Source: Diphasiastrum complanatum
Taxonomy: Eukaryota; Streptophyta; Lycopodiopsida; Lycopodiales; Lycopodiaceae
DNA length: 64,000 bases
NCBI GenBank assembly: GCA_029204225.1
Contig: CM055099.1
Location: 49,683,294-49,747,293, forward strand
Direction of reading: 5' to 3'
Shown piece after piece: positions 1 through 11,534 of the stretch. Within the stretch, counting starts at the first letter, position 1, and every line of letters starts with the position of its first letter. Below the pieces are notes generated by a model. It did not search any database and had not been told where the DNA came from. It saw only the letters and a list, made by a program, of their open reading frames with translations. The translations under genes were made by a program, and so were the position numbers.

Positions 1-210
1 TGCTTAGTTGTGGATTAGAATTCACTTCTTGTTTATGGAATAAGGTAGAAATTAAGTAAACTAAATAGGCTAGAATAGTGGTGTAGATCTTGCATACTCT
101 CTTACTTTCCAGTTCTTGATTGTTCTTGGGCATTCTAAGCATCAAGAAATGAGTGTTTCTTGATTCTTGGATTGTCAAATGCTGTTAGCAATCTAGTTTC
201 TTGTTTTCTA
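1..210 (+). repeat. left arm of a diverged inverted repeat
   Basis: This stretch matches the reverse complement of about 5465-5665. Shared blocks include GTAAACTAAATAGGCT (left 56-71), TCCAGTTCTTGAT, and TTGATTCTTGG near 160-170. The arms are diverged, with small indels, and the left one is cut by the window edge. They enclose a Ty3 gag remnant and a G-rich minisatellite block. They could be oppositely oriented LTR fragments of one family or terminal repeats of a larger element; the sequence does not decide. Confidence 0.6.
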
Positions 211-497
211 GTTTCTAGTTTCTTGTTCGGTAGTTAATCTTGTTCTTGATTGATTTCTAACTCAGTAGATAGTGGTAGGTCTGCTCCCTACTCCAAAATG
301 TTGATCCTCTTGAGCTAAAGATGGTTACATGGTCGGTTTCTGCATGTAGCTGAGCATCAAAACTGTGTCTCCCACTGACAGGCTGGAAAATACATGTTGA
401 AATCTAAGTAACGCTTCTGCTTTGTAATTGTTCTAATAAGAAGAAGAACCATAAAGAACCATAACTAAAGAAGAGGTAAAGAAATCACAAGAACCAT

Positions 498-524
498 GTT
501 CACAAATTCAAAGAATTTGTGAAC
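498..524. repeat. perfect 12-bp inverted repeat
   Basis: GTTCACAAATTC and GAATTTGTGAAC are perfect reverse complements separated by AAA. Otherwise 210-1330 is AT-rich non-coding DNA in which I recognise nothing. The short reading frames there have no family features. Confidence 0.6.
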
Positions 525-1360
525 ACTGTAGTTGACTCAAAGAATAATATGGCAATGAGATGCATGAATCAACTCTAATTTGACATGGATTTCTCATATG
601 TCTCAAAAATCCTAAATTGTTGTACAAGGGAATCTAAAGATGGAGAGATGAATGAAAATGTGTTCTAAAGATGCTCTACAGAAGACTCTCGTGGAATAGC
701 TATTCCTCAAGCAAAAATCAATCACACAAAATAGGTGAAGAGAAACAAGAAAATAAACAAACGTTACAGAGAGTGAGAACTGTATAGCACTTGTCAAACA
801 AAACTTGCATTCATCAACGTTGATAATGTACCTTGATAGTTGCAATATTTTTTTGTTTTGTAGAGTAATGTAACTTACTCTGACATGCCCTTGTCAAAAC
901 AAGACATGGTTGGTTACACTAAAATCTACCATCATTGATAGCAAATGTTGTAAGATATAGCTTGAGATGCAGGTATTATTGAGGTACTATGTCCTGAGGA
1001 CCTTTGTGAACAAGAGATTCAGAACCGAATCTCTATCTAGATTTCCAAATCCGAGAAATATTATGTATTGGCACATTGGAAATCGTATCAACATATGGAA
1101 AGACATAATAGATTTGAGGTTGTAGAAGGGGTGAAAAACTGTCAATCCCCTATGGAGGTTGCTCTTGGTTGGGCATTGTAGCATATGACAGAATATCTGT
1201 TTTGCTTTCCTTTTAACAAGGACTCATTTCATATTAGTGTCTTTTGCATTATGGAGCTGGTGTATTGGACGATGATGTAGAAGATTACAAGAAACTTCTC
1301 GATTGAGCAGCAGGTTTAACTACTGGTTGTTATGGTGCTCGTGTTGTTGTCGTGAGGATC

Positions 1361-2711
1361 CTATCCTGATTCATAACTGACGTGACGAACATGTAGGATC
1401 TTAGTTGGTTGTTTTGGACAGTCTTTAAAACTGTGTTTTCTGATACAATCAGGACACTCAGCATGGTACTTGGTCTTGACTGGACAATCAGCCATGAAGT
1501 GGCCAGTTTCACCACAGATGAAACATCTAGTGTGCAATGGCCCTTGTATAACAGCATAGCCATCTTGTATGGCTAGTGGGTCTGGACTTTCAGGTGGATA
1601 TTCATGATAAGTGATGGCATTTCTAGATTGTGATGGTTGTTCTTCATGTCGTTGGACTGTATGTGCTTGGATAGGCGGATATGAAGGACAAGCATCAACA
1701 GGATGCGTAGCCCGGCAGTGTGGGCACCATATTGTTTTTCGTCTATAAGGTACTTGTGCAGGGTTTGACTGACCAGACATATTGCTCTGGATAGACTTCA
1801 AGGTAGTTTAAAACTCATTGGTGAGTTTCTCCATCTGTAGTTGATGTTGCTTATTAAGCAACTCCAACTGGGATCTCCAAAGCTGATCTTGGGTGTCCTC
1901 GATCGGCTTCGACTCATGGGCAGGAGCACGTGGTGCTCGTCTTTCCCTTGATTCGTCAACATCTGATCCTTCATCTTCCTCCTTGATGGCATCAGACATA
2001 GCTAATTTGAGGCACATATAGTCATCATTTGATTTAAGCTCACGTCTAATCCATCTTGGAAGGCTGACTAAAAACCAGATGATGAGCATTTGTTCGGAGG
2101 ATTGTTCTTGGACTTGACTTTTGAGATGTTTGAAATGCTCAATATAGTCTCATACTCGTTCGTATTTTGCCATCTTGATGTTACTCAATTTGACAAAAGG
2201 GCTCTCGATCAAGTAAAAGGGCTTAAAATGCTTGATAAAGGATTTTTTCAAAATTGACCAGTCTGTCTTTTCGTCACGATCAAGGTTGAAAAACCAGTCA
2301 CGTGCTTTAGTGATCATGGTCATCAAAAATAGCTGAACCATAGCATCGAGAGATGTTTTGCCATACGCATCACATGCATTCTCAAAGATTTGCAAAAATC
2401 TTTGAGGGTCCGAACTACTGTCAAACTTTGGTAGATCTAGCTTGGGTATACATCTTTCAAAATGAGCTTCGTGGGTAGCAGGAACTCCATTAGGTTGGTT
2501 CTGACCTGTGAGGGCTCAGCACCAGAAAAATGGGGTCGTGCGCATGAAGTCTTGGCTCTATCAAGTTCTTGTCCCTCGAATGGGTTTGTGGATGGCTCCT
2601 GGAGTTCGACCTGCATTCGGTAGAACCTATGGCGTCTGATTGTTCAGCTACAAGGGACCTGACCTTGTATGGATAATCATCTGGGATTTCAGGGTCGCTT
2701 TGTTGGTCCAT
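1361..2711 (-). pseudogene. Ty3-type retrotransposon gag, degenerate
   Basis: Gag is the structural protein that forms the virus-like particle and packages element RNA. Reading leftward from 2711, the retrotransposon gag core lies at about 2395-2040, with motifs such as ARDWFFNL and EQMLIIWFLVSLPRW typical of plant Ty3 gag. A charged linker follows, then a zinc knuckle with the pattern C-x2-C-x4-H-x4-C near 1530-1490 (CFICGETGHFMADC) and further CxxC pairs. The frame is broken by a stop at 2149, a TAA near 1807 and a frameshift near 2500. No protease or polymerase follows on the same strand. Family assignment is firm; the gene is dead. Confidence 0.82.
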
Positions 2712-3547
2712 TAAATACTGGTATGAGTTTTTTTTTATTGTTTTGGATTTTTCGAGGTGTTGGTGTTTTTGGAATTTTTTTTTTTTGGGTTTTTTGCGGT
2801 CCCTACGGTTTACGGTTACGGTGGGTTGCAGTTATTTGCGGGCGTTTGTGGTTAGTGGTGATTTGTGGTCTGGTGTGGTCTGTTGCGGGTTTACGGTGTC
2901 CGTGTATTGCAGTGAAGGTTGTTGATGGTAGTCGTAGGGAGAATAAGTGCGGTTGGATGCGGTTGGGCACTATGGCTTAGTGGTGACTACGTTGGTGACG
3001 GTGGATGGGTGGGGTTGAATTTAGTGGTTGCAGTTATTTGCGGGTGATTGCGGTCAGTGGTCGATGGCGGTTGATGGTGGCCGAGGGTAGTCGTAGGGTC
3101 GTATGATTGCAGTCTGTTGCGATTGTGGATGAATGCGGTTGTAATGTGTCTATTTTGCAGTGGGCTGCTGTACCTACTGGTTACGGTGGAATGGATGTAT
3201 GCGGATTATTGTAGGTGAAGCGATTGAGTGTGGTGTCAGCTGTCGATTGAAGTGTGTTGCGATCTGTGGCGTTGATTGCGGTGGAGATGGGTGAGTGCAA
3301 TAGATGCGGTGGAATGTGGTATTACGATAGTTGTGGTGTTGTTGTTGATGATGGCTGCGGCTCATGACGATCACTATGGTGTAACGTAGTGTGTGCGATG
3401 GCTACGGCTCAAGGCAGTCGCTACAGCTGTGAGTCGGCTTGATGCGGTTGTAATGCGGATGAATGTGGTCGGAAAGGAAGGGGACTACGGTTGAGGGCGG
3501 GTAGGATGGTGGACAGAAATGTAGTGTGTTAAATTATGGTCTCAATG
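2712..3547. repeat. G-rich, strand-biased low-complexity region
   Basis: The plus strand is strongly G/T-biased, with recurrent GGTTG, GCGGTTG and GTTGCGG words at irregular spacing, for example around 2830-3140. No unit longer than about 8 bp repeats cleanly. Apparent reading frames here are composition artefacts. It grades into the minisatellite that begins near 3560, and a similar G-rich stretch separates the two minisatellite blocks at 4140-4460. Confidence 0.6.
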
Positions 3548-3559
3548 GTTCAAGGGTCG

Positions 3560-4135
3560 GTTGAGATCTAAGATCATCCGTCGGTTGAGAACTGACGTGA
3601 GGGTGTGGTCGAGATCTGACGCGAGGTCATCGGTTGAGATCTGACGCGAGGGTGTCGGTTAAGTTCTAACACAAGGACATCGATTGAGATCTGACGCAAA
3701 GCATCGGTCAAGATCTGACGCGAGGCTGTCGATTGAGATTGTAAGCGGATCCCGTCAGTTGAGATTTTAATTGAGGCCGTCGGTTGAGATCTAACTAAGT
3801 GCATCGGTCGAGATTCACGCAACTCGTTAGTCGAGATCTAACTGATGGCATCGGTCGAGATCTAACTGATGGCGTCGGTCGAGATCTGACTAATAGCGTC
3901 AGTTGAGATCTGACTGATGGTGTCAGTTGAAATCTGATTGATGGACATCAGTTGAGATCCGATTGATAGCGTCGGCCAAGATTCAGACAACTCGTCGGTC
4001 GAGATCTGAATGATTGGCTTCAGTTGAGATTTCACGGGGCACCGTCGGTTGAGATGTCACAGAGTGCCGTCGGTTGAGATCTGAGGATGGGTGTCGGTTG
4101 AGATCTAACATAGGGCCGTCGGTCGAGATTGAAGA
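3560..4135. repeat. degenerate ~26-bp minisatellite, block 1
   Basis: The core GTCGGTTGAGATCTGA recurs about every 24-27 bp, roughly 22 times by eye, with variants TCGGTCGAGATC and CAGTTGAGATC. The unit is not a multiple of three, so each strand reads as a rotating peptide (minus strand QISTDG, then SQPTAS, then LNRR). That makes the apparent ORFs here by-products of the array. Confidence 0.88.
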
Positions 4136-4463
4136 GATGGCTCTGGCTCTGGTGGAGATGGAAGGGTGAGAGGACTAAAGGACGGTTAAATGGTATGCGG
4201 TCGTTTACAATGGAATGTGGCTGGATACAATTGAAAGTGTGTTGCAATGAAGGTGGCTGAGGGTAGTCGTAGTGCGGATGAAAACAATTGGATGCAGCGG
4301 CGACGGGCGAAAGTGGTTGTGTGGAAGCGGTGTCGACGGAAGCGGTCAGCTGCGGTGATACTATGGTGCGTTGTAGGGTGAATGCGGTGGAATGGGACGG
4401 AAACGGATGGAGGTGGAGGTGGGCCATTACAACGATGGAGTGCGGGAATATGGGAAGCTGGTC

Positions 4464-4976
4464 CATCGGTTGAGATATGAGCGACTTCCTTCGGTTGAGA
4501 TCTAATAGCTCACTCCGGTTGAGATTTATTTGAGGGGCTCCGGTTGAGATGTGAGGTAGTGCGTCGGTTGAGATCTAAAAGATTGCTCCGGTTGAAATGA
4601 GAGTCAGTGCATTGGTTGAGATCTGAACGAGCACTCCGGTTGAGATGTAAGTTGGTGCTTTGGTTGATATTTGATTGAGGGCCGTCAGTCAAGATTTCAC
4701 AGGGCCGTCGGTCGAGATTTAACGCATGGTCATCGGTCGAGATTGGAATGAGGCCATCGGTTGAGATCTGATGGAGTACCATCGATTGAGATCTAAGTGG
4801 AAACTGTCGGTCAAAATTTCAATAGATTATCATCGATCGAGATGTAATGAACGACTGTCGGTTGAGATCTGAGAGTGTGTGTGTCGGTTGAGATGCAATA
4901 GAATGCGTTGGTTGAGATTGGACACGAGCACTCCAATTGAGATTTCAACACAGGGGGGCTCCGGTTGAGATGTGAT
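4464..4976. repeat. degenerate ~26-bp minisatellite, block 2
   Basis: About 20 further copies of the TCGGTTGAGAT core at ~26-bp spacing, separated from block 1 by a ~330-bp G-rich spacer. This block has a distinctive subset with CTCCGGTTGAGAT that block 1 lacks, so the blocks seem to have homogenised separately after splitting. Confidence 0.88.
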
Positions 4977-5464
4977 CGTGAGGGGATGGACGGAGCGTGG
5001 ACAAGGTTGCAGGTTTCTGATATAGAAGGTGTTGGAGTTCAATGGGGAACGATGCTAAATGTTTACTGAAATGTTTACAGATCCAAAGGTCCAGAGGATC
5101 TGTTTACTACGGTTCTTTTTCTTCTTGCTTATAGCTTCTACGACTTGGTATTCTGCCTGTTACCAGGCTTCAAGGCATTCATTATATGTGTTCTTGATAT
5201 TACAATGCCAAACCAGGCAGAAGGGAATAGATTCTCGTTGTAGTATATTGTTTTTGCCCTGCCTGTCAGAGGACTACTCATGGTCGAACTCTCTTGATCG
5301 CACTTACATTCTAACAGAGATGCAAGCCAAGAACGCTCATTCACATATTAGAGTGCAGCCCAAATGAACATTTAGCAAAATCTACAGCTATCTACTCTTA
5401 AAAACAAACTGAATCATAGTCTAAACTTTTCTAAACTGATCTACACTTGCATGAATTGACAAAC

Positions 5465-5665
5465 CAAGAAACAAGAAACTAATCTACAACATGTTAGAAG
5501 TCCAAGAATCAAGGAACCAACCAGTCTATTGATTCTTGGACATCCCAAGAACATCAAGAACTGGATTGTAAAGAGATATGCAAGATTCACACCATAGATC
5601 CAGCCTATTTAGTTTACCTAAATGCTGGTTCCTACATTAATCCACAAACAAGAAAAGAAGCTAAT
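5465..5665 (-). repeat. right arm of a diverged inverted repeat
   Basis: Reverse complement of the start of the window; see the left arm at 1-210. GTAAACTAAATAGGCT, for example, occurs here on the minus strand near 5605-5620. From 5665 to 6100 I see no recognisable feature. Confidence 0.6.
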
Positions 5666-6099
5666 CCACTCTACGAAAGCAGCAAATCTAATCCACTCTA
5701 CAATCCACAACCACACACAAAAAGAGAGAAGGTCAAGATCATAAATGCATCACTCAAGAAACAAGAATGACCAAGGAGCTCAATGGATGCACCAAACTCA
5801 TGAAAGCTCTTCTCATTTTAGCATGGAGTTGATACAATTCACAAAAAGCTCCTCTTCACAAAGAGGGAGTCTCTTAAATAAGCAAGAGAGCTCCTTAGTT
5901 GGCATCCTAGTGGAATTGTCACATTTCACAATTTACAAGTAGAATAATGCTCTCCACTAGAGGTCACCATCAAATGGTGGCTCACTCTACTTTCGTTAAG
6001 AGGGGTCTACTTGCATTTAATACATTTGCCTAGAAATACTAGTTCCTACATGGTCATTCCATCTTTCGTTGAGCAATAGGATGAGTGCCACGATACTTT

Positions 6100-6290
6100 G
6101 AAGTTAATCTCTCACTTGCTTCTAAAAGGAAAAATCCAAATAGAATAATTAGATGAACTTAGTCTCTCACTTGCTTCTAAAAGAGAAAAATCCAAATAGA
6201 ATGATTAGATGAAGTTAATCTGTCACTTGCTTCTAAAAGAAAAAATCCAAATGGAATGATTAGATGAAGTTAATCTTGATTTCCATATCC
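6100..6290. repeat. 55-56-bp tandem repeat, about 3.4 copies
   Basis: Units start at about 6100, 6155, 6211 and 6266. Each contains CTCACTTGCTTCTAAAAG and AAAAATCCAAATAGAAT. Copies differ by only a few bases, so the amplification is fairly recent. The array ends about 30 bp before a (GA)n microsatellite. Confidence 0.88.
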
Positions 6291-6316
6291 AACCACCCAT
6301 AATAGACTCATTCACG

Positions 6317-6319
<3 letters not shown>

Positions 6320-6406
<87 letters not shown>
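6320..6406. repeat. (GA)n microsatellite
   Basis: An uninterrupted 87-bp GA dinucleotide run, with no interruption seen. No retroelement coding sequence is recognisable beside it, unlike the CT runs at 28334 and 35999. Confidence 0.97.
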
Positions 6407-6407
<1 letters not shown>

Positions 6408-6729
6408 ATACAAGAGTTAAAGGTAACCAACACTCCCAATTCTAGGAAGGTGTGTAGCCCTTGTTTTCTTCCGTTAAAGATGTGGTTCAAATGTTTTTTG
6501 TTGGAAGATGAGTTCCACAAGAAAGCCCAAACGCCGTAGGGAGGGAGCATGTGGTGACATTCAGGAGTAGGATATAATCGTGTGGTTCAGGAGTTTCGAT
6601 TAGTACTCAATAATGTTCTCTCTATTTTTCTCTTCATGTGTGTTTAGGGTGGGTGTGGGTGTGTGCGCGTGTGTGTGTTTCATGCTACTAGTTTACGGTT
6701 TGTGTTATATATTAATTTATGTTTCATGC

Positions 6730-6865
<136 letters not shown>

Positions 6866-7621
6866 CATCCAACATTTTCAACTTTTGCAGAAGAAGGAAC
6901 GTAACCTCGTGCTTCACAAAGCTAATCACAATCTATGAAGGTTATGAACCTTTTACTGACAATCTATCTGAACGAAAGAATTGATGCATGAAAGCATCTA
7001 CAATGTCTATCTCACATGTTAGAAATCATGCTTCATTCTCTATCTCTTTGAATATTGAAAAGGTATTCACTATATACACAAATTGTATAGGTGTGTAGAT
7101 GAAGAAGGTACAAAAGTGGTTGTGCCGTCTGTAGGAGATTGTGGGTGGTTGTTGTTGTTGTCAAATCTGATTGCACAATGCATAGAACGAGCTTGAGGAC
7201 GCCACGACGTCGAGCTTCACTAAAATTGACACTTGTGAAAATGCAAAAATTGTGGCACTTTGTCCCATTTTTTGTCTGTCATGAATTGCATGTGAAAAAA
7301 AAAATGCAAACTGTGCAGTTGTCACGTTTCTAGAAGTGTGGCAAAGCACTTAGTTGCTCAGGATGACCCAAAGGTGAAAAGGCAACAATGTCAGCGACAA
7401 TGGCAGCTTATTTGCCTGTGGAAATTCCTGAGTAAAAATGCAAACTGTAGTGACAAACAACTCAAATATGCAGACTGTGGGACAACACAAGTAAAAATAC
7501 AGCAGCATGAATGAAGGCAGATTAACATAGGATTTAGGAGAGTAGAGGAGATAAATCCAACACAAATGGAATGAAGCCAAAGCAATAAGAAAGGATGATG
7601 CCAATTCCACTGCCAAATTTC

Positions 7622-8013
7622 TGTGAAAGATTCAACTAGTTTCATCACATTTTGCAATATTTCCATATTTGGCATATTGAGGCCAAAACTTGTTTTAGAC
7701 TTAAAGGTTGATTTTTCAAAGTTCATTAGTCTAAATTTCATTTGAATAAACACTTTTTGAAAGTGTGGGAAAGATAGAATGCGATTTTGAGTAGATTCAA
7801 TTTGAATAAGTTGGGTACATTAAATCTAGATCCAAAATTGGTAGGGTTAGCATTTTGGTGGGAAAGCCAAGTGGCCAAATAGGGTTTGGACCTGTTATAA
7901 AAGGATGTAACTTGTGGAGAGAGTCATCTTCTCTCTTCTCTATCTCATTTCATGCTTATACATGGTTCTCTTGGGTTCTACTATCCATTGGTGCACTATC
8001 TTGGTGATTGCTT
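7622..8013 (+). mobile_element. copia LTR fragment, family A
   Basis: Begins TGTGAAAGATTCAACTAGTT. It matches the start of the complete family-A LTR at 26774-27421 (read on the minus strand), including the stretches around GAAAGTGTGGGAAAG and TTATAAAAGGATGTAA. The TTATAAAAG at about 7896 is a plausible TATA box. The fragment stops at about 8013, where copia coding sequence is joined, so the LTR 3' end and primer binding site are missing. Confidence 0.7.
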
Positions 8014-8015
8014 GC

Positions 8016-8375
8016 AATTCTATGTGAAGAAGGCAATGTACCAAAGAAAGTTGATGTTGATGAAACTAACAATCTTCAAGTTGTTTTTCCTATCTTTCTT
8101 GATGGTGATGGATCTATGGATGATGGTGGTGGAGATGCCTCTCCAATTCAAGTCTCAAGAAGACCCTCAAAGCAAAGTGAAAAGCCAAAAAGGCTTACAT
8201 ATGATGAGAAGGGTAAGCAAGTTGTGGAAGGTACAAACTTGGCTTTACTCACGTGTTTTGGTACATGTTCTTGTATAGATGATGTTATATGCATATGGAT
8301 GGTTGTCTTCATGAAATGGATGTCATTTATGGTTATGGAAAATAGGTCTTGGTCAATGGTTTTGATGACAAGAGA
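8016..8375 (+). pseudogene. copia pol fragment, integrase-RT linker
   Basis: In one frame this reads the end of the integrase C-terminal region and the acidic linker, with the copia signature RLTYDEKGKQVV at about 8188-8223. The normal RT start does not follow. The next ~120 bp are instead similar to the non-canonical sequence at about 30610-30715 (TCTTGTGTAGATGA-like blocks). Two elements therefore share the same unusual replacement of RT. The fragment is cut by an LTR remnant from about 8376. Confidence 0.72.
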
Positions 8376-9354
8376 TGTCGCGGTCGCGAAACAATCGCGA
8401 AAGCAAAGCAACCACGATTCAACGCGTTTCGGATGGAGTTCAGATGCGATCGCTGGACATTGCCAGCTGAATCACTCCCATAGTCCTCCAGAATATAGTC
8501 AGGCAATGTTGATCTACGTTTATAAATTAATGCAACATTCAACAAATTCAACCAATGTGCAAAATTAATATGAATGCGAGAATCAGACACACGAATAATC
8601 AGCAGACACATTTGCATTCAAAATCATACATCATAAATTGACATGTGCACAATGGCTACAAGATCATCTACTGATTTTCTTCTGATTCTTCAAGGGCACT
8701 GCATGCATATCCACGCAGTGCGTTGGCATGAGAGAAATACAATTCTCTCACAAGTGGATGTCTCGCTTACTAGCGAACCTATGGATCTCTTGGATCCTAA
8801 TCACAGAACTCGTCTCGCATGCAGACGGACTTCTTGTCTGTATTTCGTCTTGATTGCTTACTAGCATCAGACTACTTCATACATCTATCTGTATGTTCAT
8901 CTATGTGCCAAGTATCATCCAGTAAGTATATAGTCGTTCTATATAACTTATAAGATTAGAGTGATTAAGTATCTACAACTAATTAGGAAACTACAAGAGT
9001 GGGAGATTAGCCATGATCTAGAGTGTATCTGCTGACATCATGCCATCAGATCAAATATCTGTACTTATGGGTACTTGCATGATCTTTGCTGGTACTCTTT
9101 GGAACGTGAGGGCAGAGGAGGTTTCACTATGTTTTTCGTGTCGCGTCGTTGGTTTCGTTTCCGTCATCTGACTTTCTCATGTTGGACAACAAAAGATTCT
9201 CGTTTGCGAATCTTTCGTGTTTGTGTCTTTTCGTCAGGTGTTCATGAAATTTTTGTGCTTCGTGTCTCTTGACTTTCATGTTCGCGAACATCTTCGTCAG
9301 GAAGAGGGCTGAAAGCTAGCAAAGCTTTGTAAACAAAAACGTCTTGTTTCTTCA
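8376..9354 (-). mobile_element. copia LTR, family B, minus orientation
   Basis: Read on the minus strand it begins TGAAGAAACAAGACG at 9354, directly after the RNase H end of the copia fragment to its right, so it is that element's 3' LTR. It matches the LTR starting at 13051 across several blocks: the GCTTACTAGC-type block near 8770, the TGTGTCTGATTC-type block near 8590, and a TTTCGCGA/TTCGCTTT-rich stretch near 8380-8410. The far end is uncertain. Confidence 0.65.
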
Positions 9355-10457
9355 GCTCCCTCTCAAAGGATGATAGCTTCACAATCTCGAGACTGCTCCT
9401 CTGTCTCTCAAAAAGTCCTTTGTCCAGGACTTTGGTGAAGATGTCAACAGCCATGTCTTTCGTTCCAAAGAAGGTGGTCTGCAACATCTTCTTTTCAATT
9501 AGATCCCTGATCAAGTGGTACTTGATCGTAATGTGCTTTGTTCTGGAATGGAACACAAGATCTTTCGTCAGGTGTATTGCAGAGGTGTTGTCCATCTGCA
9601 AGACCAGAGACTCATTCCTTGTTTCACCCAATTCGTCCAGGAACTATCTTAGCCAGATTATCTCATTGGCCATCTTTGCTGCTGCAACGTACTCTGCTTT
9701 GTAGGATGACTGGGCTACAACGGTCTGCTTCTTGCTGACCTAGAGAACTGCTGCTCCTGATGCGATGGTGCACCCTCTTGAGACACTTTTACAATCGTCC
9801 TTGAGAGATGTCCAACTAGCATCGCTGTAGCAAAGTATCCTGAAAACCTGCATCATGACAATAACACAGGCCATAATCCCTCGTTGATTGAAGATATTGT
9901 AAAATACGTTTTGCAATCTTCCAATGTGTCGAGCCTTGATTCATGCAGAATTGGCTCATTTGGAATACTGCATAAGCAATATCAGGATGTGTGTTGTCTG
10001 CAAGGTACATCAATGACCCTATCAGCTTCCTATAAGATGTGAGCTGCATCTGTTCTCTCTCTTTCTCAGTCTTCGGACAGTCATCATTTGTCAGCACCAT
10101 CCCTGCGAGCATTGAAGTATTTGCTCCTTTGCAGTTCAGCATCCCAAAGTCCTCTAGGATCTTTTGGGTGTATCTAGACCGGTGAAGGTATAACCTACCT
10201 CCCTCATAGTCCCTTTCAATTTGCAAGCCTAGATAACACTTGGTTTCTCCCAGATCCACGATCTCGAAATGTTTTGAGATGTCTGTCTTCACTTCAGCAA
10301 TCAGCTGCTCACTCCTGCAAAGTATCAGAGTGTCGCGCACGTATACAACCACAATGATGATCTGCCCATCTGTAACTCCGACATATATATAGGAATATGC
10401 CAACAGAGCTTGAATCCTAATAATTTCAGGGCTTAATCTTTCTTCTTGTACCACCAT
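9355..10457 (-). pseudogene. copia reverse transcriptase-RNase H remnant, family B
   Basis: The right part reads the RT C-terminal half (DLGETKCYLGLQIERD, then YRKLIGSLMYLA) and enters RNase H. The left part reads the RNase H C-terminus (QMDNTSAIHL, FHSRTKHI). The RT catalytic motif is degraded to YVRD at about 10337-10348. Stops lie near 9640 and 9750. At the 5' side the sequence jumps to protease at about 10457, so IN and the RT N-terminus are deleted. It runs into the family-B LTR at 9354. Confidence 0.85.
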
Positions 10458-10745
10458 TCACTCAGTGTTTTGATCTGTGTCCAAATGGCCAAAAACAACC
10501 ATTATTTGTCTGGACATGATGAAGTGAGAGGTTGCTCCTGAATCAAGGATTACCTCTTGTGTGTCAGATATTGATGCTACACACACGTGTGTACATAGAT
10601 AGGCCGTCAAATTTCCATTGTTCAACCTTTTTTCGCCCATCTTCAAGCTTTCTGGATCTTTGACATAGGAAAAACTATTATTGTGCTCAGGTTCTGGTAG
10701 CAATCCATGGTTGCATAACCCTTCTTGTGGCAATGGATACACTCA
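10458..10745 (-). pseudogene. copia zinc knuckle and protease fragment
   Basis: The retropepsin signature LDSGATSHFIM is readable at about 10509-10541. A gag zinc knuckle (CHKKGYATMDC) lies at about 10704-10736 but in a different frame, so a frameshift separates the two. It joins the RT fragment at about 10457; the missing IN and RT N-terminus mark an internal deletion. Confidence 0.75.
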
Positions 10746-10859
10746 ATCTTCAGATTGAGCTAGTAGGAATCTATTAGATTTCTTATGCTCAACCTTAAAG
10801 AAAAAAATCGTTAAGTAATGAGCATCTTGAAAACGGAAGGCCGACAACATGATTTCGGA

Positions 10860-11510
10860 CCTTCACATTTTTTTCCTTTAAATTTTTTCCTTGTGCCTTA
10901 AACAATTTAAGACACCTTTGCTTTTTTCAGCCTTCTTCACCTTTTTTGTGCCTTCACAAAAAATGCGACACACTGGCTTAGAAACCATTTCTGGACCACC
11001 TTCGTCTTTTTCGCCCCTTTGTGAAAAAGGAGACATAGTGGCCAGAATGCCTTAGAAAACCATTTTAAGACACCTTCGTCTTTTTTTTGCCTTTTTCGTC
11101 CCGTTGCAAAAAAGGAGACAAAGTGGCCAGAATGCCTTAGAAACCATTTTAAGAACATTCACCTTTTTCGCCTTTTTTGCCCCTTCGCAAAAAAAGTTAC
11201 AAAGTGGCCAGAATGCCTCAGAAACCATTTTAAGACACCTTCACCTTTTTTGGCTTTTTTGTTGTCTTTAGTCTAAGGCACCTGCTTTTTTGCTGCCTTT
11301 AGTCCAAGACACCTTCGCCTTCTTTGCTGCCTTTAGTCCAAGGCACTTTTCGGCTTTTTCGGCTTTTTTGCCTTCTCCACTGTCTTAAATCTAAGGGCAC
11401 CTTTAGGATCTACATACCTTAAGTCTAAGGGTACCTTCAGGATTTGCATACCTTCAATCTAAGGGCACCTTCAGGTTTTTCGAGTTTTTCGGATTTTTTT
11501 GGGTTTTTGC
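10860..11510. repeat. compound tandem array, ~83-bp and ~35-45-bp units
   Basis: GTGGCCAGAATGCC begins at 11038, 11123 and 11204, giving an ~83-bp unit that also contains AAACCATTTTAAGAC and a T-rich CTTCGTCTTTTT tract. From about 11250 shorter units with CTGCCTTTAGTCCAAG follow, then units with TCTAAGGGCACCTT. The last set is similar, in reverse complement, to the start of the LTR-like sequence at 14973, so the array may have grown from a Ty3-like LTR. Confidence 0.8.
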
Positions 11511-11534
11511 ATTTATGCTACATTGGTAGACCGA

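Noticed and set aside
2669-2980. Hydrophobic plus-strand frame of 103 codons resembling a membrane protein
   Set aside because: The Phe/Trp/Val richness comes from the G/T-biased composition of the region. It lies antisense to and beyond a gag remnant and has no family motif.
3574-5042. Minus-strand ORFs rich in QISTDG, SQPTAS and LNRR words
   Set aside because: They are three frames of the ~26-bp minisatellite. The unit is not a multiple of three and no frame is conserved across units.
6320-6406. CRISPR-like or regularly spaced array
   Set aside because: The repeats are direct dinucleotide or tandem units without unique spacers, and the genome is eukaryotic.
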